Assembly: GCF_048544455.1 (NCBI RefSeq)
Contig: NC_133526.1
Coordinates: 7,394,001 to 7,458,000 of the forward strand
DNA from: Silene latifolia
Taxonomy: Eukaryota; Streptophyta; Magnoliopsida; Caryophyllales; Caryophyllaceae
DNA: 64,000 bases
Direction: 5' to 3'
Part shown: piece after piece, positions 34,390-46,139 of the stretch
How positions within the stretch are numbered: position 1 is the first letter of the stretch
Layout of the letters: each line of letters opens with the position of its first letter
The notes under the pieces: model-generated
Told to the model about the DNA's origin: nothing
The model's input: only the letters and a program-made list of their open reading frames with translations
Databases searched by the model: none
Position numbers and translations under genes: made by a program

Positions 34390-35942
34390 TGATGTGACTC
34401 ATATTTGCGCACATTTAGGCCCTTAATTGAGCCTAATTTGCATACTATTATAACGTTCCATAGCCGTTTATCCGTCAAATGCCTTCTATTTTGCCTTCCT
34501 ATTACATTGTGCATGTTTTGTAGGAAAGAAGACAATTAGGCGGAAAACCCCGTCTCTCGTGCATATTTGGAAGGTTATTGATGATATTGGGTGAACGAGT
34601 ATGGAAGGAGAGACAAGAACAAAGATCAACGACACAAGAATAAGAAGTATGCGAAAGGAAAAGCAAAAAGCATTCTGAAGGACAATCCGAGCGTCCTAGC
34701 AAGAAGACGCTCGTCTCCCCTGCCCAGAATCCGAGCGTCCCCCTCCTCGGTACGAATGGACAGTGACACCTTCAGCACGATATGCTCATCTCCTTGAGGA
34801 TACTTGCGTTTCCCTACTTTAGAACTTAGCATTGTTAATTACTAATTTATCCTCACTTAACCTAATGATGCACCACTATATCTACTCCATTTTTTGTAAT
34901 AATCAGGGGAGGAGATTACATTACACAACATTAGATAGTAGGAAGCTCTCTTAGATTAGGAGTAGATTAGAATAGATTACTCTTTAATCTTTTCACAAAT
35001 CACGCATTAATCTTTCCTTAATTATTGTTCAAGTTTATTACTTTTGGGTAATTGAAGATTATTGGGTTATTATTGGAGAATTGCCAACTTTCCATCAATC
35101 AATCAAGTTCTCTTCTTTTATTCTTTGCTTTATTATTTGGAATCATCTCAAGTTTGGTATAATCTCTTTACTCTTTACTCTTTATTGTTTATTTCTTCAC
35201 TCACTTATCATGTTTATACTTGTTGTGATGATTGACACCCTTAATGACATGTTTCTCATGATAATGAGTGAGTAGTTTCCTTAGCTAGGATTAGTGAGTA
35301 ATTAAGGGAAATAAATGGGGAATAATCATGCTTAATCTAATATGTTTCCATAATTAATTTGCTTGCTTGTTGTGATGTCAACCTATGCACATGTTATGTT
35401 TGATGAAATGCTAAGCCTATGAATCCTTGCATTTTTACCCATCTCTTATCTACTCAACTTGACTTGTAAGATATAAACCAACTCGAGTCTTGTTAGACCA
35501 TGCATAGAAGTGATTAGGAGGAAAGTAAATCGACTTGTAGGTGTTGTACAATCTAATCGATTTGGCTCCGGGACCTAACTCATCCTAAAAACCGTAAGAC
35601 ATAAACCAACTCGGTCCCATCACAACATTAATTGCTTGCAACTTTGTAAACATGTTTGTACGATCAACTCACATGAATCCCCTATGACCCCATGATATCC
35701 TAGTCCCCTTTATTACTTGTTTACACCTTTATTTGCTTTATTGTTTGTTTTACTTTACTACTTTCATTAGTTTAGAACACAACTACAAACCTAAAATCAA
35801 TTGTGACACTAGTATAAATTGAGATAGATAGACTTAGAACTCAAAGCACACCGTCACATGGATCGACCTCGACTTAACCACTAACTAGTTGTTTGTTGAG
35901 AAATATAAATGTGTTTGATTGGGAGACACGACAACACTCTCA
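34390..35942 (+). mobile_element. solo LTR, Athila-like Ty3/gypsy (about 1.55 kb)
   Basis: It starts near TGATGTGACTCATATTTGCGC and ends near GGGAGACACGACAACACTCTCA. The right part (CACATGGATCGACCTCGACTTA, ACTAGTTGTTTGTTGAG) is the kind of sequence that directly precedes the primer-binding site in Athila-like elements, but no primer site or internal region follows, which suggests a solo LTR left by recombination. A clear target duplication was not found and the exact ends are approximate. Confidence 0.55.
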
Positions 35943-36296
35943 TAAAAAAAATGACAATTAAGTTGCTCTATCCACAACAAATAAACAAAAACGTTATTGT
36001 TACCACCTTTTTCTTAACAAAATTATACATTATCATTTTTTTTTTGGCACGACATTATCATTAAACATACAATTATACACAAACGTCTTATAAATTTCAC
36101 ATACAAGAACTTGTTACGTTTATTTTAAAAAAAAAAAAAAGCATTGAAAAACATACGTCAATGTAACCAACAAAATTATAGTGATCCATGACCAACGAGT
36201 ATGACACTAGGAGCCCATCAAATTATCACCAACATCGGTCATCTAGAAGATCCCCAAAAGTGCAAATTCTAATGGACTTTTTTAGTTATAAATTAT

Positions 36297-36465
36297 TACA
36301 AATTTTCATTTGTGATGAGCTTGTGACGGATCAAGTATTATACATGTGAGGTAGATAAGACAAAAGCAGAATGTTTAGGGAGTAGCAATCTGTTTTGTCA
36401 TATCTACCAACATGAATATTACTTGACCCGTCACAAGATAGACTTATTGATAAATTATGACGGAT
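36297..36465. mobile_element. fold-back MITE with GTGACGG arms
   Basis: ATTTGTGATGAGCTTGTGACGG and GGTAGATAAGACAAAAGCAG are mirrored by CTGTTTTGTCATATCTACC and CCCGTCACAAGATAGAC. It shares the GTGACGG core with the small elements at 15732, 22966 and 40445. Confidence 0.6.
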
Positions 36466-36544
36466 CCAAATATAATTATTTTAATAAGAAAATGTGACTA
36501 TTTGAACAAGTAATATTTTATAAGTAGTTACTTTTTATTTTAAT

Positions 36545-36731
36545 GTGATTACACTGCTTCTTATCTCTTAAACAAGTAGTCAGGAGTTCGATTTCTGACC
36601 CTTGCGAATTAAAAAGGCAAACTTGAAAAGGGTAAATCCATTAAATCGCCTTTCAATATCCTGAAAGAGATTACCCCCAACTGTCGGCAGGAAATACTCG
36701 AATCAACGCCACCAAAAAAAAAAAAAAAAGG
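36545..36731 (+). mobile_element. tRNA-derived SINE
   Basis: About 190 bp with a polymerase III B-box-like AGGAGTTCGATTTCTGACC, a body containing AAATCGCCTTTCAATATCC and ATTACCCCCAACTGTCGG, and a terminal A-run (about 36714-36730). This pattern matches common plant SINEs. The A box is weak and the target duplication was not established. Confidence 0.6.
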
Positions 36732-36739
36732 ACCAACCA

Positions 36740-37229
36740 ACCCCAAACAAGTGGGAATTTGGGAACGTCATCGCGTAGATTGCCTCACGAAGTCACGAGT
36801 AACGAACTTTGAATTAGTCCAACTTCTTACCCGTAGTTGACTAGTTATACAACGTTTTTTTTCCAAGTGTGGAAAATTAGTCAACTCCTGTTAAAGATAA
36901 TATTATTTTAGTCATTTTTATTTAACGTATGTCCAAGATAAATTTGCTTCTAAATGTAGAAAAATTTACAGCAATTTTTCCTTCGCAAGTGCTATTTCTA
37001 AATGAAGGCTCCATATAATTTACTTTAGCCTATTAATTTCAAGTCAAGATCCTCTACATCCCTCTTATATAAAGGTGTGCAATGGGAAATTAAGGGTGTG
37101 TATTTTTTTGGTAAAAATTGGTGGGATGAATAGTTCAACATTTATTGACATTTTGTAATTTTGTCTTTCCCTTACATATTGTTTTACAATGGCCTTTCAT
37201 ATTGTTTGACAGTCCATAAACATTAGGCT
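36740..37229. other. spacer, nothing recognised
   Basis: AT-rich DNA between the SINE and the start of the gypsy fragment. No feature is supported. Confidence 0.4.
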
Positions 37230-39228
37230 TTGCAGCTATCAAGGAATGGGGAACCCCAAGGAGTGTGTCCGAGCTCCGCTCTTTCTTGGGGCTCGCAAAC
37301 TACTATCGAAGATTCATCCGAGCGTACTCGAAAATTGCTGCCCCGCTCACCGACTTGCTGAAGAAAGATAATAAGTGGGAGTGGTCTATCGACAAGAAGA
37401 GGGCCTTTGAGAAGCTCAAGGAAGCGGTGGTACAGGAGCCGGTCTTGGCGTTACCGGAAATCACGAAGCCTTTTGAAGTTTGATGCATCTGATTACGCCC
37501 TCGGGGGGTGCTACTCCAAGAGGGTCACCATGTGGCTTTCGAGAGCAGAAAGTTTAATGGAGCCGAGACTCGTTATGCAGTACAAGAGAAGGAAATCCTA
37601 GCTATTGCCCATTGCTTGCGGGGATGGAGGCACTATCTCTTGGGATCGAAGTTCGTTGTCAATACTGACAATACAACAGCATCTCACTTTTTGACACAGC
37701 CCAAGTTGAACAGCCGACAAGCTAGATGGCAAGAATTGTTGGCAGAGTTCGATGTGGAATTTGCTTACAAACCAGGAGCTGCGAACAGAGTCGATGATGC
37801 CCTTAGCCGAAGATGTGATTTGGCCACATTGCACACGATTGCTCATTTGTCTACCACCATAGTGGCTACCGATATTCAGGTTAAGGTGAAAGAACACCTC
37901 GACCAGGACCCGGTGGCAACGAATCTGAAACAATTAGCCATCGAAGGGAAGACTCGCAAATTTTGGATGGAGGATGACCTCTTGTTCACGAAGGGACATC
38001 GGATCTTTGTTCCAAAAGCGGCAGGGCTACGAAAGATTCTCTTGCAAGAGTGCCACGATACATTGTGGGCAGGTCATCCGGGGTGGCAGAGAACCTTATA
38101 CCAACTGAAGAGAAATATTATTGGCCGCAGATGAAGGATGATGTAATGGAGTACACAAAGACTTGTCTGATCTGCCAGCAAGACAAGGGAGAGAAACAGA
38201 AGCCGGGGGGGCTGCTAAATCCTTTACCGATACCAACTCGTCCATGGGAAAGTATCTCGATGGACTTCATATCTGGGTTACCGAAGGTAGGGGCTCTCAG
38301 TGTGATCCTTGTCGTTGTGGATCGCTTCTCGAAGTATGCCACATTCATTCCCCTTCCGAAGACGTGCAGTGCTGAAGAGACGGCCACGATGTTATTCAAG
38401 AATGTTGTGAAATATTGAGGACTACCTCAAAGTATAGTCAGTGATCGCGACTCTCGCTTCACGGGGCTATTTTGGGGAGAGTTGTTCCATCTCCTGGGAT
38501 CTAAACTTCGGATATCCTCAAGTTACCATCCTCAAACAGATGGCCAGACGGGAAGATTCAATAGCATGTTGGAAGAGTACTTGAAACATTTTGTGGGCGC
38601 AACCTAGATTGAGTGGGTGCGCCTCCTAGATGTTGCCCAGTTCTGTTTTAATGTTCAAACGAGCTCCTCTTCTAACAAGAGCCCGTTTGAGCTTGTCACA
38701 GATCAACAACCGAAATTGCCTCTCACAGTTGCAAATTCTTATGGTGGCCGGACGAAGAAAGCTCACGAGTTTGCTAAAGAATGGAATGTCAATGCTGAGA
38801 TTGCTCGCGCTTACTTGGAGAAGGCGTCCCGCCGCATGAAGAAGTGGGCAGATGAGAACCGGAGGCCAAGAGAGTTCAAGGTAGGCGACATGGTCATGGT
38901 GAAGTTGAATAAGGAGCAGATGAGATTTCTTAGGGGAAGAGACAAATGGCTGGTGCGAAAGTATGAAGGCCCCATCCAAGTGATCAAGCGGATTGGGGAA
39001 GTTGCTTACAAGCTTGACCGCCCTGCCTGGATGAAGTGTCACCTGGTCTTCCATGTGAGATGCTTGAAGTTGTACCATCCAGATCCTGAAGATCCAACCC
39101 ACAACAAGAGCAAGCGCGCCAACATCCGTTCAAACCAACTTCCAGCAACATCAGCCGACTAATTCAGCCTTGAAGACTTGAAGAGTTTCAGCGTTGCCGA
39201 GGACGGCAACAGATTAGGTGGGGGAGAG

Positions 39229-39991
39229 TGTGACGTTCCGCACACTTTGAACCCTTAGGCCTTGTTTGGATAGAAAAAAAAGGAGGGAAAAGAAGGGGAG
39301 AGAGGAGGAGGGAAGAGAAAGGAAGGGAAGGGGAGGGGAGGGAGAATGAAGGAGATGATTTTCTCTCCAAATCTTGCCTATGTTGGTGGGGAAATAATTT
39401 GCCTTGTAGGAGGGAAATGGAGGGATCTATTTTCCCTCCCCTCCAAATCCCTCTACCTTCATTTTGCTAACCAAACAATGGATTTCCCATCCTTCCAATT
39501 CCCTCCCCTCACTTTCCCTCCAAATCTCTCAATCCAAACACACCCTTAGTTTTATTTATGCTATGTAGTTTCATTTTCTCTTGTATATTTTTAGTAAATA
39601 CTTTCCTAGTTTAGCATAAGTTAGCATAGATTTTCTTTCCTTAAATAGGTATATCGTTATTCTACACTTTCAATGTTTCCTGCTACCAGGATGTAACTAT
39701 CAAATTTCCCTCTTTGGGGAGTACTAGTCAATCAAACATCTGCTTCCCGCCAAGTTGCCTTCTTATTGCTTGTTGTTGCTTTCTTGTGAACGACTTTTGC
39801 CTTCGATCACTTCACTAACAAGCCCGTGTGTGTCGATCGAGACTAGGATTCCGACACCCACAACCCGAGACCGATTACGAATGCACTAGTGCTTGACAGA
39901 CACTAGTGCTTGACGCTCTCGCTTGCATTCTTGTCGAGTGTTTAGACAAGGGTGCGCGTCACGCCCCGACTCAAAGTTTCGAACCGTGACA
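39229..39991 (+). repeat. 3' LTR of the gypsy fragment
   Basis: It starts TGTGACGTTCCGC directly after a purine-rich tract and ends CGAACCGTGACA. About 475 bp of LTR remain once the inserted MITE (39258-39545) is discounted. No 5' LTR is present in the window. Confidence 0.7.
39258..39545. mobile_element. Tourist-type MITE (288 bp) inside the LTR
   Basis: Ends GGCCTTGTTTGGAT and ATCCAAACACACCC, flanked by TTA (39255-39257, 39546-39548). The plus strand is purine-rich in its left arm (GGAGGGAAAAGAAGGGGAG) and pyrimidine-rich in its right arm, so the arms pair over a long distance. Confidence 0.85.
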
Positions 39992-40444
39992 CTTGGTCAT
40001 GCTAATGACATAATTAAGCAAGTATAATTGGTGATATTTGATGGTTAATTTGTGACCTTTTACATTAAAAGGTCAATTTGTGACCATTGTTGAGCAAATT
40101 GACCACCTTAGTGACCTTCTAGGTGGACACTTTTTATTGGTTGAGCAATAAAAAAATAATAAATAAAAGTACATAATATAATAGTGGGGTATGATTAGGA
40201 ATGTTGTGAAGTGGAAGATAATTGGGTTGATAACCTAGGTCGCGACCTTCTGCTTGGGAGGGTGAAAAACTGAAAATGGGTCAAGGTTAATAAGGTGGGA
40301 TTAAGAGTGAATTAAAATCGGATCGTGACCTAGCTAGTTAGCATGACCACTGCTTGAGAATGGTCTGAGTGACACAATTTGCCTTCATAATTTATTATCA
40401 ACTTTATATACAATCCATATTTCAAATTAATTGTCTATTTCTAC

Positions 40445-40635
40445 ATACACAAATTCTCATTAAAGACGGCCACTATCCATCACAAGTTGAAGACGGATAT
40501 TGCCCCTTTCACAATATGCAAGTGGCACTATCAATATGGTGCTCCATTTACCCCCACTTGCTTTATTGTGAGCGGAACATTATCCGTCTTCAACTTTGAC
40601 GAATAGTGTCCATCACAAGCAAGACGTTTTGTTCT
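40445..40635. mobile_element. fold-back MITE with AAGACGG arms
   Basis: ACACAAATTCTCATTAAAGACGG and CATCACAAGTTGAAGACGGAT are mirrored by ATCCGTCTTCAACTTTG and CATCACAAGCAAGACG. There is no coding capacity. It belongs with the other GTGACGG/AAGACGG small elements of the window. Confidence 0.6.
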
Positions 40636-41162
40636 AAATATAGTAAGTTAAAATAGTGAAATTTCTATTATACCCTAATTAAATAACCTCTCTTTTTCCA
40701 TTTTGCATATACGTTGTCTTTAAGTTTAATGGTCAAGGGATATTTTTGATATTGCAACACATTTTTTAAATATGACATTTAGTCAAACTAGTAGGAGTAT
40801 AATAAAAGTGTAATGGAGGGAGTAAATGATTTTAACTCGGAAAAGTAATTTCATTTTCCCAAAAGTAAGTACATCTAGCGATTATAAATTAGATCATTTG
40901 GATATTTGGTGCAAAATAGTCGATATATTTGTATTGTACGTTTTTCCAATTTTCTTTTAACTAAGTATTGAAGTATAATTTTGACTGCTCAAATTCTAGT
41001 TGTCATGTATAACGAATTTTACCTAGTTTCTTAGTCATATTAGTTTGTTTAACCAAAATTTTAGTTAACTTATTTTTGTGTAAGTGTGTGACAAGTAATT
41101 TAGTTAGCAAATAATCTAGATCAAATGAAAAAAACTATCTAAAGTACAGTTCATAGACTATA

Positions 41163-41376
41163 CATCTGAGGTAGTACCTCTTATTGTTTATTTTCTGAGT
41201 TTTATTGTAAAGTTTTTGAGTTCTACTTTAGTATAAAGTTTTTGAGCACATTTACTAAAACATTACACTAAAAAAAATATAATATTGCTCAAAAACTATA
41301 TTTATAAATGGTAATATGCTCAGAAAAAATGTGTATATGCTCAAAAACTACAAGGTTTGAGGTACTACCTCAGATG
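41163..41376. mobile_element. fold-back MITE with CATCTGAGGTAGTACCT arms
   Basis: The left end CATCTGAGGTAGTACCTC and right end GAGGTACTACCTCAGATG are perfect inverted repeats of about 18 bp. Internal TTTTTGAGC/GCTCAAAAA words also pair. The target duplication was not resolved. Confidence 0.72.
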
Positions 41377-42100
41377 CGTAATCCTTTTTCTCATCTAAAG
41401 TAGGATATGAGAAATAAGATAGTTGGAACTTTTTTTATTTTCATTTTTCAACCCTTCAATTGTTACAATAACAATAAAATCTATGTCCATTTTAAGTTAT
41501 TTTATCAATATCAATTACCTTTTTCAATAGCAAACAATTTTAGTAATATTAGCTACCTTATTAATTACCTCCTAATTTTCAGGTAGCCTTTTAGCTAGCT
41601 TAACAATTTTTAGCCAACCTTTCAGATTTGAGCTAGCATTTCAGTTAATTTTGCAAAATAGAGCTATAAATTTAAATAATTTACGGTAAAGCACTATTAA
41701 CTCTGTCTTAGCCAATTGTTATCCTTTGTCTTTTGCACGTTTGTCGATGCTCATTTCATAAATATCTTTATTTATGAAAATTATAAAATTTGGATATTCT
41801 TAACATGCAGAGTACTTATTTTTTTTTGAAAAAAAAGAATCAATTCATTAATAAATAGTCATACGACATCTACAACAAGTGACAAATTTGAAGGGATACA
41901 ACTCCATTAGAATCAAATAAAATAAAATTTTGTTCAAAGAAAGATCGGTAAACTTGAATTGCTCCAAAGCACGTCCTCTATCATATCGCCGCAAACAGCT
42001 TTTCACAAGAGGATCATAGGATCTTGAGCCTTGAAGAGAGACGATTTCATCTGACCAAATTGAGTGCAACCAACAAACTGACAACATATGTAATACCATA

Positions 42101-42685
42101 TGATGGGGCATATTCTGCACCCGCTGACCAGTCAACATATTGAGCAAGGTCAAAGATATCCACAGCAAGTCAACGGCTTAGACAGCCTAATCAAGAGGCT
42201 GCCGGCACATCGGATGGGTCCGGCCGGGCAACCAACAAATGGGGCACACATCCGCGAACTCATATCCAAGACCCCTCGGCGGCGAGTCAACAGGGCCCGC
42301 CGGCCTGTCATGGGTCCCTCGGCCGAGGGCAGATCAGTCTTTCCACCTGCTAGCCACTTGGCCACTTGGCCACTACGTGACAAAAGGTGAAAGTCTATAA
42401 ATACTCCTCTACTCTCATTGAGTAAAGGATCCACAATTTAACCTAAGAATCACTATTCATCTGGTAATATCTTCCTTATCTCTCTACAATACGTACTTTG
42501 CCAAGTAACAACAACTTATCTTTCTAAGTTTACTGACTTGAGCGTCGGAGTGAGTTCGCTCGGCCCAAAGCCGAGCCCTCAGTTTGCTCATTGTTTCAGG
42601 AGACCGCAAGGAGGAGTCAACAAAAGACGTCATTCTACAAGCACGGGTGGTGACAAATAACTGCTCTGGAATTACACCCGGAACA
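42101..42685 (+). repeat. 5' LTR of Tat element 2
   Basis: TGATGGGGCATATTCTGCACC...CACCCGGAACA, 585 bp, with CTATAAATACTCC and the hairpin-forming GCTCGGCCCAAAGCCGAGC as in element 1. Most differences from its 3' partner lie in the first ~150 bp. Confidence 0.93.
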
Positions 42686-42687
42686 AT

Positions 42688-42704
42688 TAGCGCCGTCTGT
42701 GGGG
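42688..42704 (+). other. primer-binding site of Tat element 2
   Basis: TAGCGCCGTCTGTGGGG, two bases after the LTR and one base different from the site in element 1. Confidence 0.6.
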
Positions 42705-42784
42705 AAAGATACTAGAAGCTAGTCACATTCATTCCCAAAAAAAAAAAAAAAAAAAAACAAAAACCCACCCCAAAAGCTAAGAAG

Positions 42785-44666
42785 ATGTCAAAACAACAAG
42801 AGGTATTCGTAACTGACGAAACCGAGTTCTGCCAAGACGATACCGTCCACAACTCGGAGTTGCGCGACCCTCCACCGCCGGGTAATTCACCGGAGTACGG
42901 GATGCCAATAATACCAGATACGCCACGCTTGCCAACCAGGTCACCATCATGGGACATGTGGTTGATGTAGCGAAACTGAAGCTACTCCTGGACCTCATTA
43001 GTAGTACGTCGGCTCACACCGTCACACCGACAAGAGCGGCGGAACCCGTCCCAGAGACCAGGGCCCGAACGTGAATCCAAGAGACTTGAATGGAGCACTC
43101 GGAAGAAGCGACCCGTCAAGACGCCGGAGGAGCCCAGCGTGCCAGTGGTGGACCTAAGTCCTTCCCGCACCCGCGGGAGGACAGCGTCGCCGCGGCACCG
43201 ACGAGGCCTGCCTCAGAGGAGTGAAAGAAGTCCGACTCGTCAGAGTCGGAGGAGAAGCCCGACTTACCATAGTCGGAGGAGAAGCCCCACCCAGTACGAG
43301 GAGAGGAGCCGGACTAGGAACGCGAGGAGCCGATCGCCGCGTGTCATTCGACACGTGGTCAGACAGCCCCTCAGTGCCTATGTCCTTGACACCGCCGTGC
43401 CAACCAAACTAAAATTGCCGGCGTTCACATACAAAGGGGATAGTGACCCCACCGACCATGCCGAGGCCTTTGAGTCGTACATGTCGGTGTGGGAACAACC
43501 CGATGAAGTCTGGTGCCGAGTCTTCCCAACGACCTTGCATGGGATGGCTCAGAGTTGGTACAAAGGGCTGCCCGACGGCTCGGTATACTGTTACGCCGAC
43601 CTAAGGGACGCCTTCCTAGCCCAGTACTCTTGCAATAAGAGAAGGGCCGTGGAGACATCGGACCTCCTAACTATTAGGCAGGAGGGGGGCGAGTCTCTAC
43701 GAAGCTATGTGAAGAGGTTCGATGCCAAGGTTCAGCAGATTCGAGAGATTAATCCCGAGCTGGCAGCCTTCGCGCTGATGAAAGGCCTCCCAAGGGGAGA
43801 CTTAAAAAACGAGCTCATCAAATCCGGAGGCCTGGGCTTAGACGCCGCCAGGAAGATGGCCGACCAAGCCATCAAGGTAGAGGATTATCACAAGACCTGG
43901 GTCGGCCATAGCGAGGCTGGGCACTCAGAGAAGAAGAGCCACCGAGAGGACAACCCGGATGAAAGACGTCGTGACAATAATAGGTCACGGTCTGATAGAT
44001 CTGCCAGGAAGCAGAGCTCGGCGGGCGCCGGGGGGAGTTCGGGAACGTACCACCAAAGGCGGTACAGTGATCACACCCCCCCTAGTTGTATCTGCCGCCG
44101 AGGTCTTCGCCTTGAGCAAGGGCGAGGGCCAGAAATGGGAAAGGCCCCCCAAGCGGAAAGGGGACGGTGACACGAGCCAGTACTGCGAGTACCACGTCCA
44201 CACCGGTCACCTTACTGACAACTGTCGGCATCTGAAGAATGCCATTGAAGAGCTGATCCGGAGGGGGAGCCTCGGCAAGTATGTTGCCAAAGGCCAAAAA
44301 ACTGATGCCGGCGGCTCAAACAAGAAATCCGTCTTTGAACGGATAGGGGTCATCCACGTGGTCATCGGGGGCAACGAGAACGGTGGGTCCGCTCATGGGC
44401 ACAAACGGCACCTGAATGAGCTATATCAGGCCATCAACTTTGTGCCCAACACAGCGACCCCCGCTTCCAACATCCCCGATATAACTATTGGGAAGAAGGA
44501 CTACGAGGGAGTCATCGCCCCTCACAGCGACCCACTTATAGTCCACTTGGACATATCCAACCACCTGGTCAAGAGGTGCCTGATTGACACAGGCGCCTAC
44601 ACGAACATCATGTTCAGGGAATGCTTCCTCAACCTCGGTCTGAAAGTCAAGGACCTAAGCCCTTGA
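42785..44666 (+). pseudogene. gag region of Tat element 2 (fossil)
   Basis: It starts MSKQQEVFVTDETE. It has an Arg/Ser-rich tract, then the capsid region (KLPAFTYKGDSDPTDHAEAF) almost identical to element 1, then a zinc-knuckle region CEYHVHTGHLTDNCRHL that is better preserved here than in element 1, then the approach to protease. It carries a few breaks and is treated as a fossil. Confidence 0.85.
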
Positions 44667-45064
44667 ACCAGTCCAGCACTGTCGGCTTCTCCTGGGGCGC
44701 CTAGTACCCCAGGGTCAATCAATCAGATCAGGTGATGTTCGGCGAAGGGAGTACGGCTAAGAATGTCCTAGCTGAGTTCGTGGTCATTGACGGCTCGTCC
44801 GCCTACAACGTTCTTATCGGCCGAGTCACTCATAGCGAGGCCGACGCAGTGATGTTCATACGGGCCCTGACACTGATGTATGTCTCGGACCGGGGGAAAG
44901 CGCATAAGCTCGTCTCCAAGGACGAGAAGGACGAGGTGGTCAACGTCCAGATATCCGCCAGAGGATGCAACTTGCAATCCCTCAAAGCGGCAAAGAAGTC
45001 AGAGAAGGGGAAAAGCCCATCCTTACAACAGGAGGGCGACCTCATGGATGCAACTGACGGCTAA
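44567..45064 (+). pseudogene. protease region of Tat element 2 (fossil)
   Basis: The retropepsin active-site motif DTGAYTNIM and the downstream VVIDGSSAYNVLIGR segment are visible and match the protease of element 1. The following pol domains are not present in this element. Broken copy. Confidence 0.8.
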
Positions 45065-45288
45065 CTAGGAAGGTGTGCCTTTAATAAGCCGTTAGAACGC
45101 TGACGATCTCAGAGAGTACCTTGTAAAGTGCCGGAGGTGCCCAAGACAACTGTGGGTACCCCGACACATGTTTATATCTAATGAGGAATCGTCCAAGTTC
45201 TCCATCAAAGTGTTCATTTCCCGAATAGTCACTATCAGAAACAGGTACCGGCTCACACTGTCATACCGACAAGAGCGGCAGTCATCAT

Positions 45289-45675
45289 CAAGAAGCAGGC
45301 GCCGTCGCAGTCACCCCAAGTAGTAGACGCTACGGCGATCACCCCAGAGGTAGACGCCGCAGCAGATCCTCCAAGTGGTAGACGCCACGGCGATCATCAT
45401 CAAGAAGCGAGTGCCGTCGCAGTCACCCCAAGTAGTAGACGCTACGGCAGTCACCCCCAGAGGTAGACGCCGCAGCAGTCACTCCAAGTGGTAGACGCCA
45501 CGGCAGCCATCATCAAGAAGAAGGCGCCGTCGCAGTCACCCCAATTAGTAGACGCTACGGCAGTCACCCCAAGAGGTAGACGCCGCAGCAGTCACTCCAA
45601 GTGGTAGACGCCACGGCAGCCGTCATCAAGAAGCAGGCGCCGTCGCAGTCACCCCAGGAGGTAGACGCCACGGCA
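45289..45675 (+). repeat. ~113-bp higher-order tandem array
   Basis: Units begin at CAAGAAG near 45289, 45401, 45514 and 45627 (spacing 112-113 bp, about 3.4 units). Each contains three or four subunits of about 27-33 bp built on AGTCACCCCAAGTAGTAGACG. It sits between the end of the pol-side sequence and the antisense region, the same slot as the unrelated 79-bp array of element 1. Confidence 0.88.
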
Positions 45676-46139
45676 CACTACTACCAAAGACAAATGATAC
45701 TCGCAAAAGCAATCAACATTCCTTAGGAACGTTAAACAGTTGAGATACGCACTCTAGACTGCCTCGGCCAGGCCGAGGCGAAAACAAAAGAGGCGCTCAA
45801 TTAATAACGTGAGAAGACAACCCAGACGAAGACGAGAAAAAACCTCGGCCAAGCTAGAGGCAAAGTGAAAACGTTTACAGTTAAGACGCTCAACTACTAG
45901 CGCAAGAAGACAACTCAGAAAAATGGGGTAAAGACCTCGGCCAAGCCAGAGGCAAAAGAAGCGAGCTCTTATTAAAAATGTTCAACAGATTACAAGAAAT
46001 GCAGACGACGACCGTCCCCATAAGGATAAGCCAAAAGACAACCTACCAAAGTGGTACAAAATACAAGGAAAAGAAAGGCGAGAGGTTACAGATATCATTT
46101 AAGCGCCAAAAGATGGCAAGGAGGAAAGGCTTAATAATT

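Larger units (their letters stand above)
37230..39991 (+). mobile_element. Ty3/gypsy fragment: end of pol plus 3' LTR (fossil)
   Basis: Visible parts: end of reverse transcriptase/connection ([16 protein letters not shown]), RNase H (about 37500-37810), integrase zinc finger and core (about 37900-38600, with RPWESISMDFISGLP) and a GPY/F-like C-terminus (KCHLVFHVRCLKLYHP), followed by a purine-rich GGTGGGGGAGAG and an LTR. The left half including gag, protease and most of RT is absent. The integrase tail resembles chromoviruses, but no chromodomain was seen, so the lineage is left open. Several breaks are present. It is clearly older than the two Tat elements. Confidence 0.85.
39992..41820. 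other. intergenic spacer with small MITEs
   Basis: No gene. Apart from the two fold-back elements listed separately (40445-40635 and 41163-41376) it contains GTGACC/GGTCAC word clusters near 40040-40130 and a relic of a GGAGGGAGTA MITE end near 40813. Confidence 0.4.

Noticed and set aside
34591-34832. Overlapping open frames on both strands
   Set aside because: They lie inside the Athila-like solo LTR and show no known domain.
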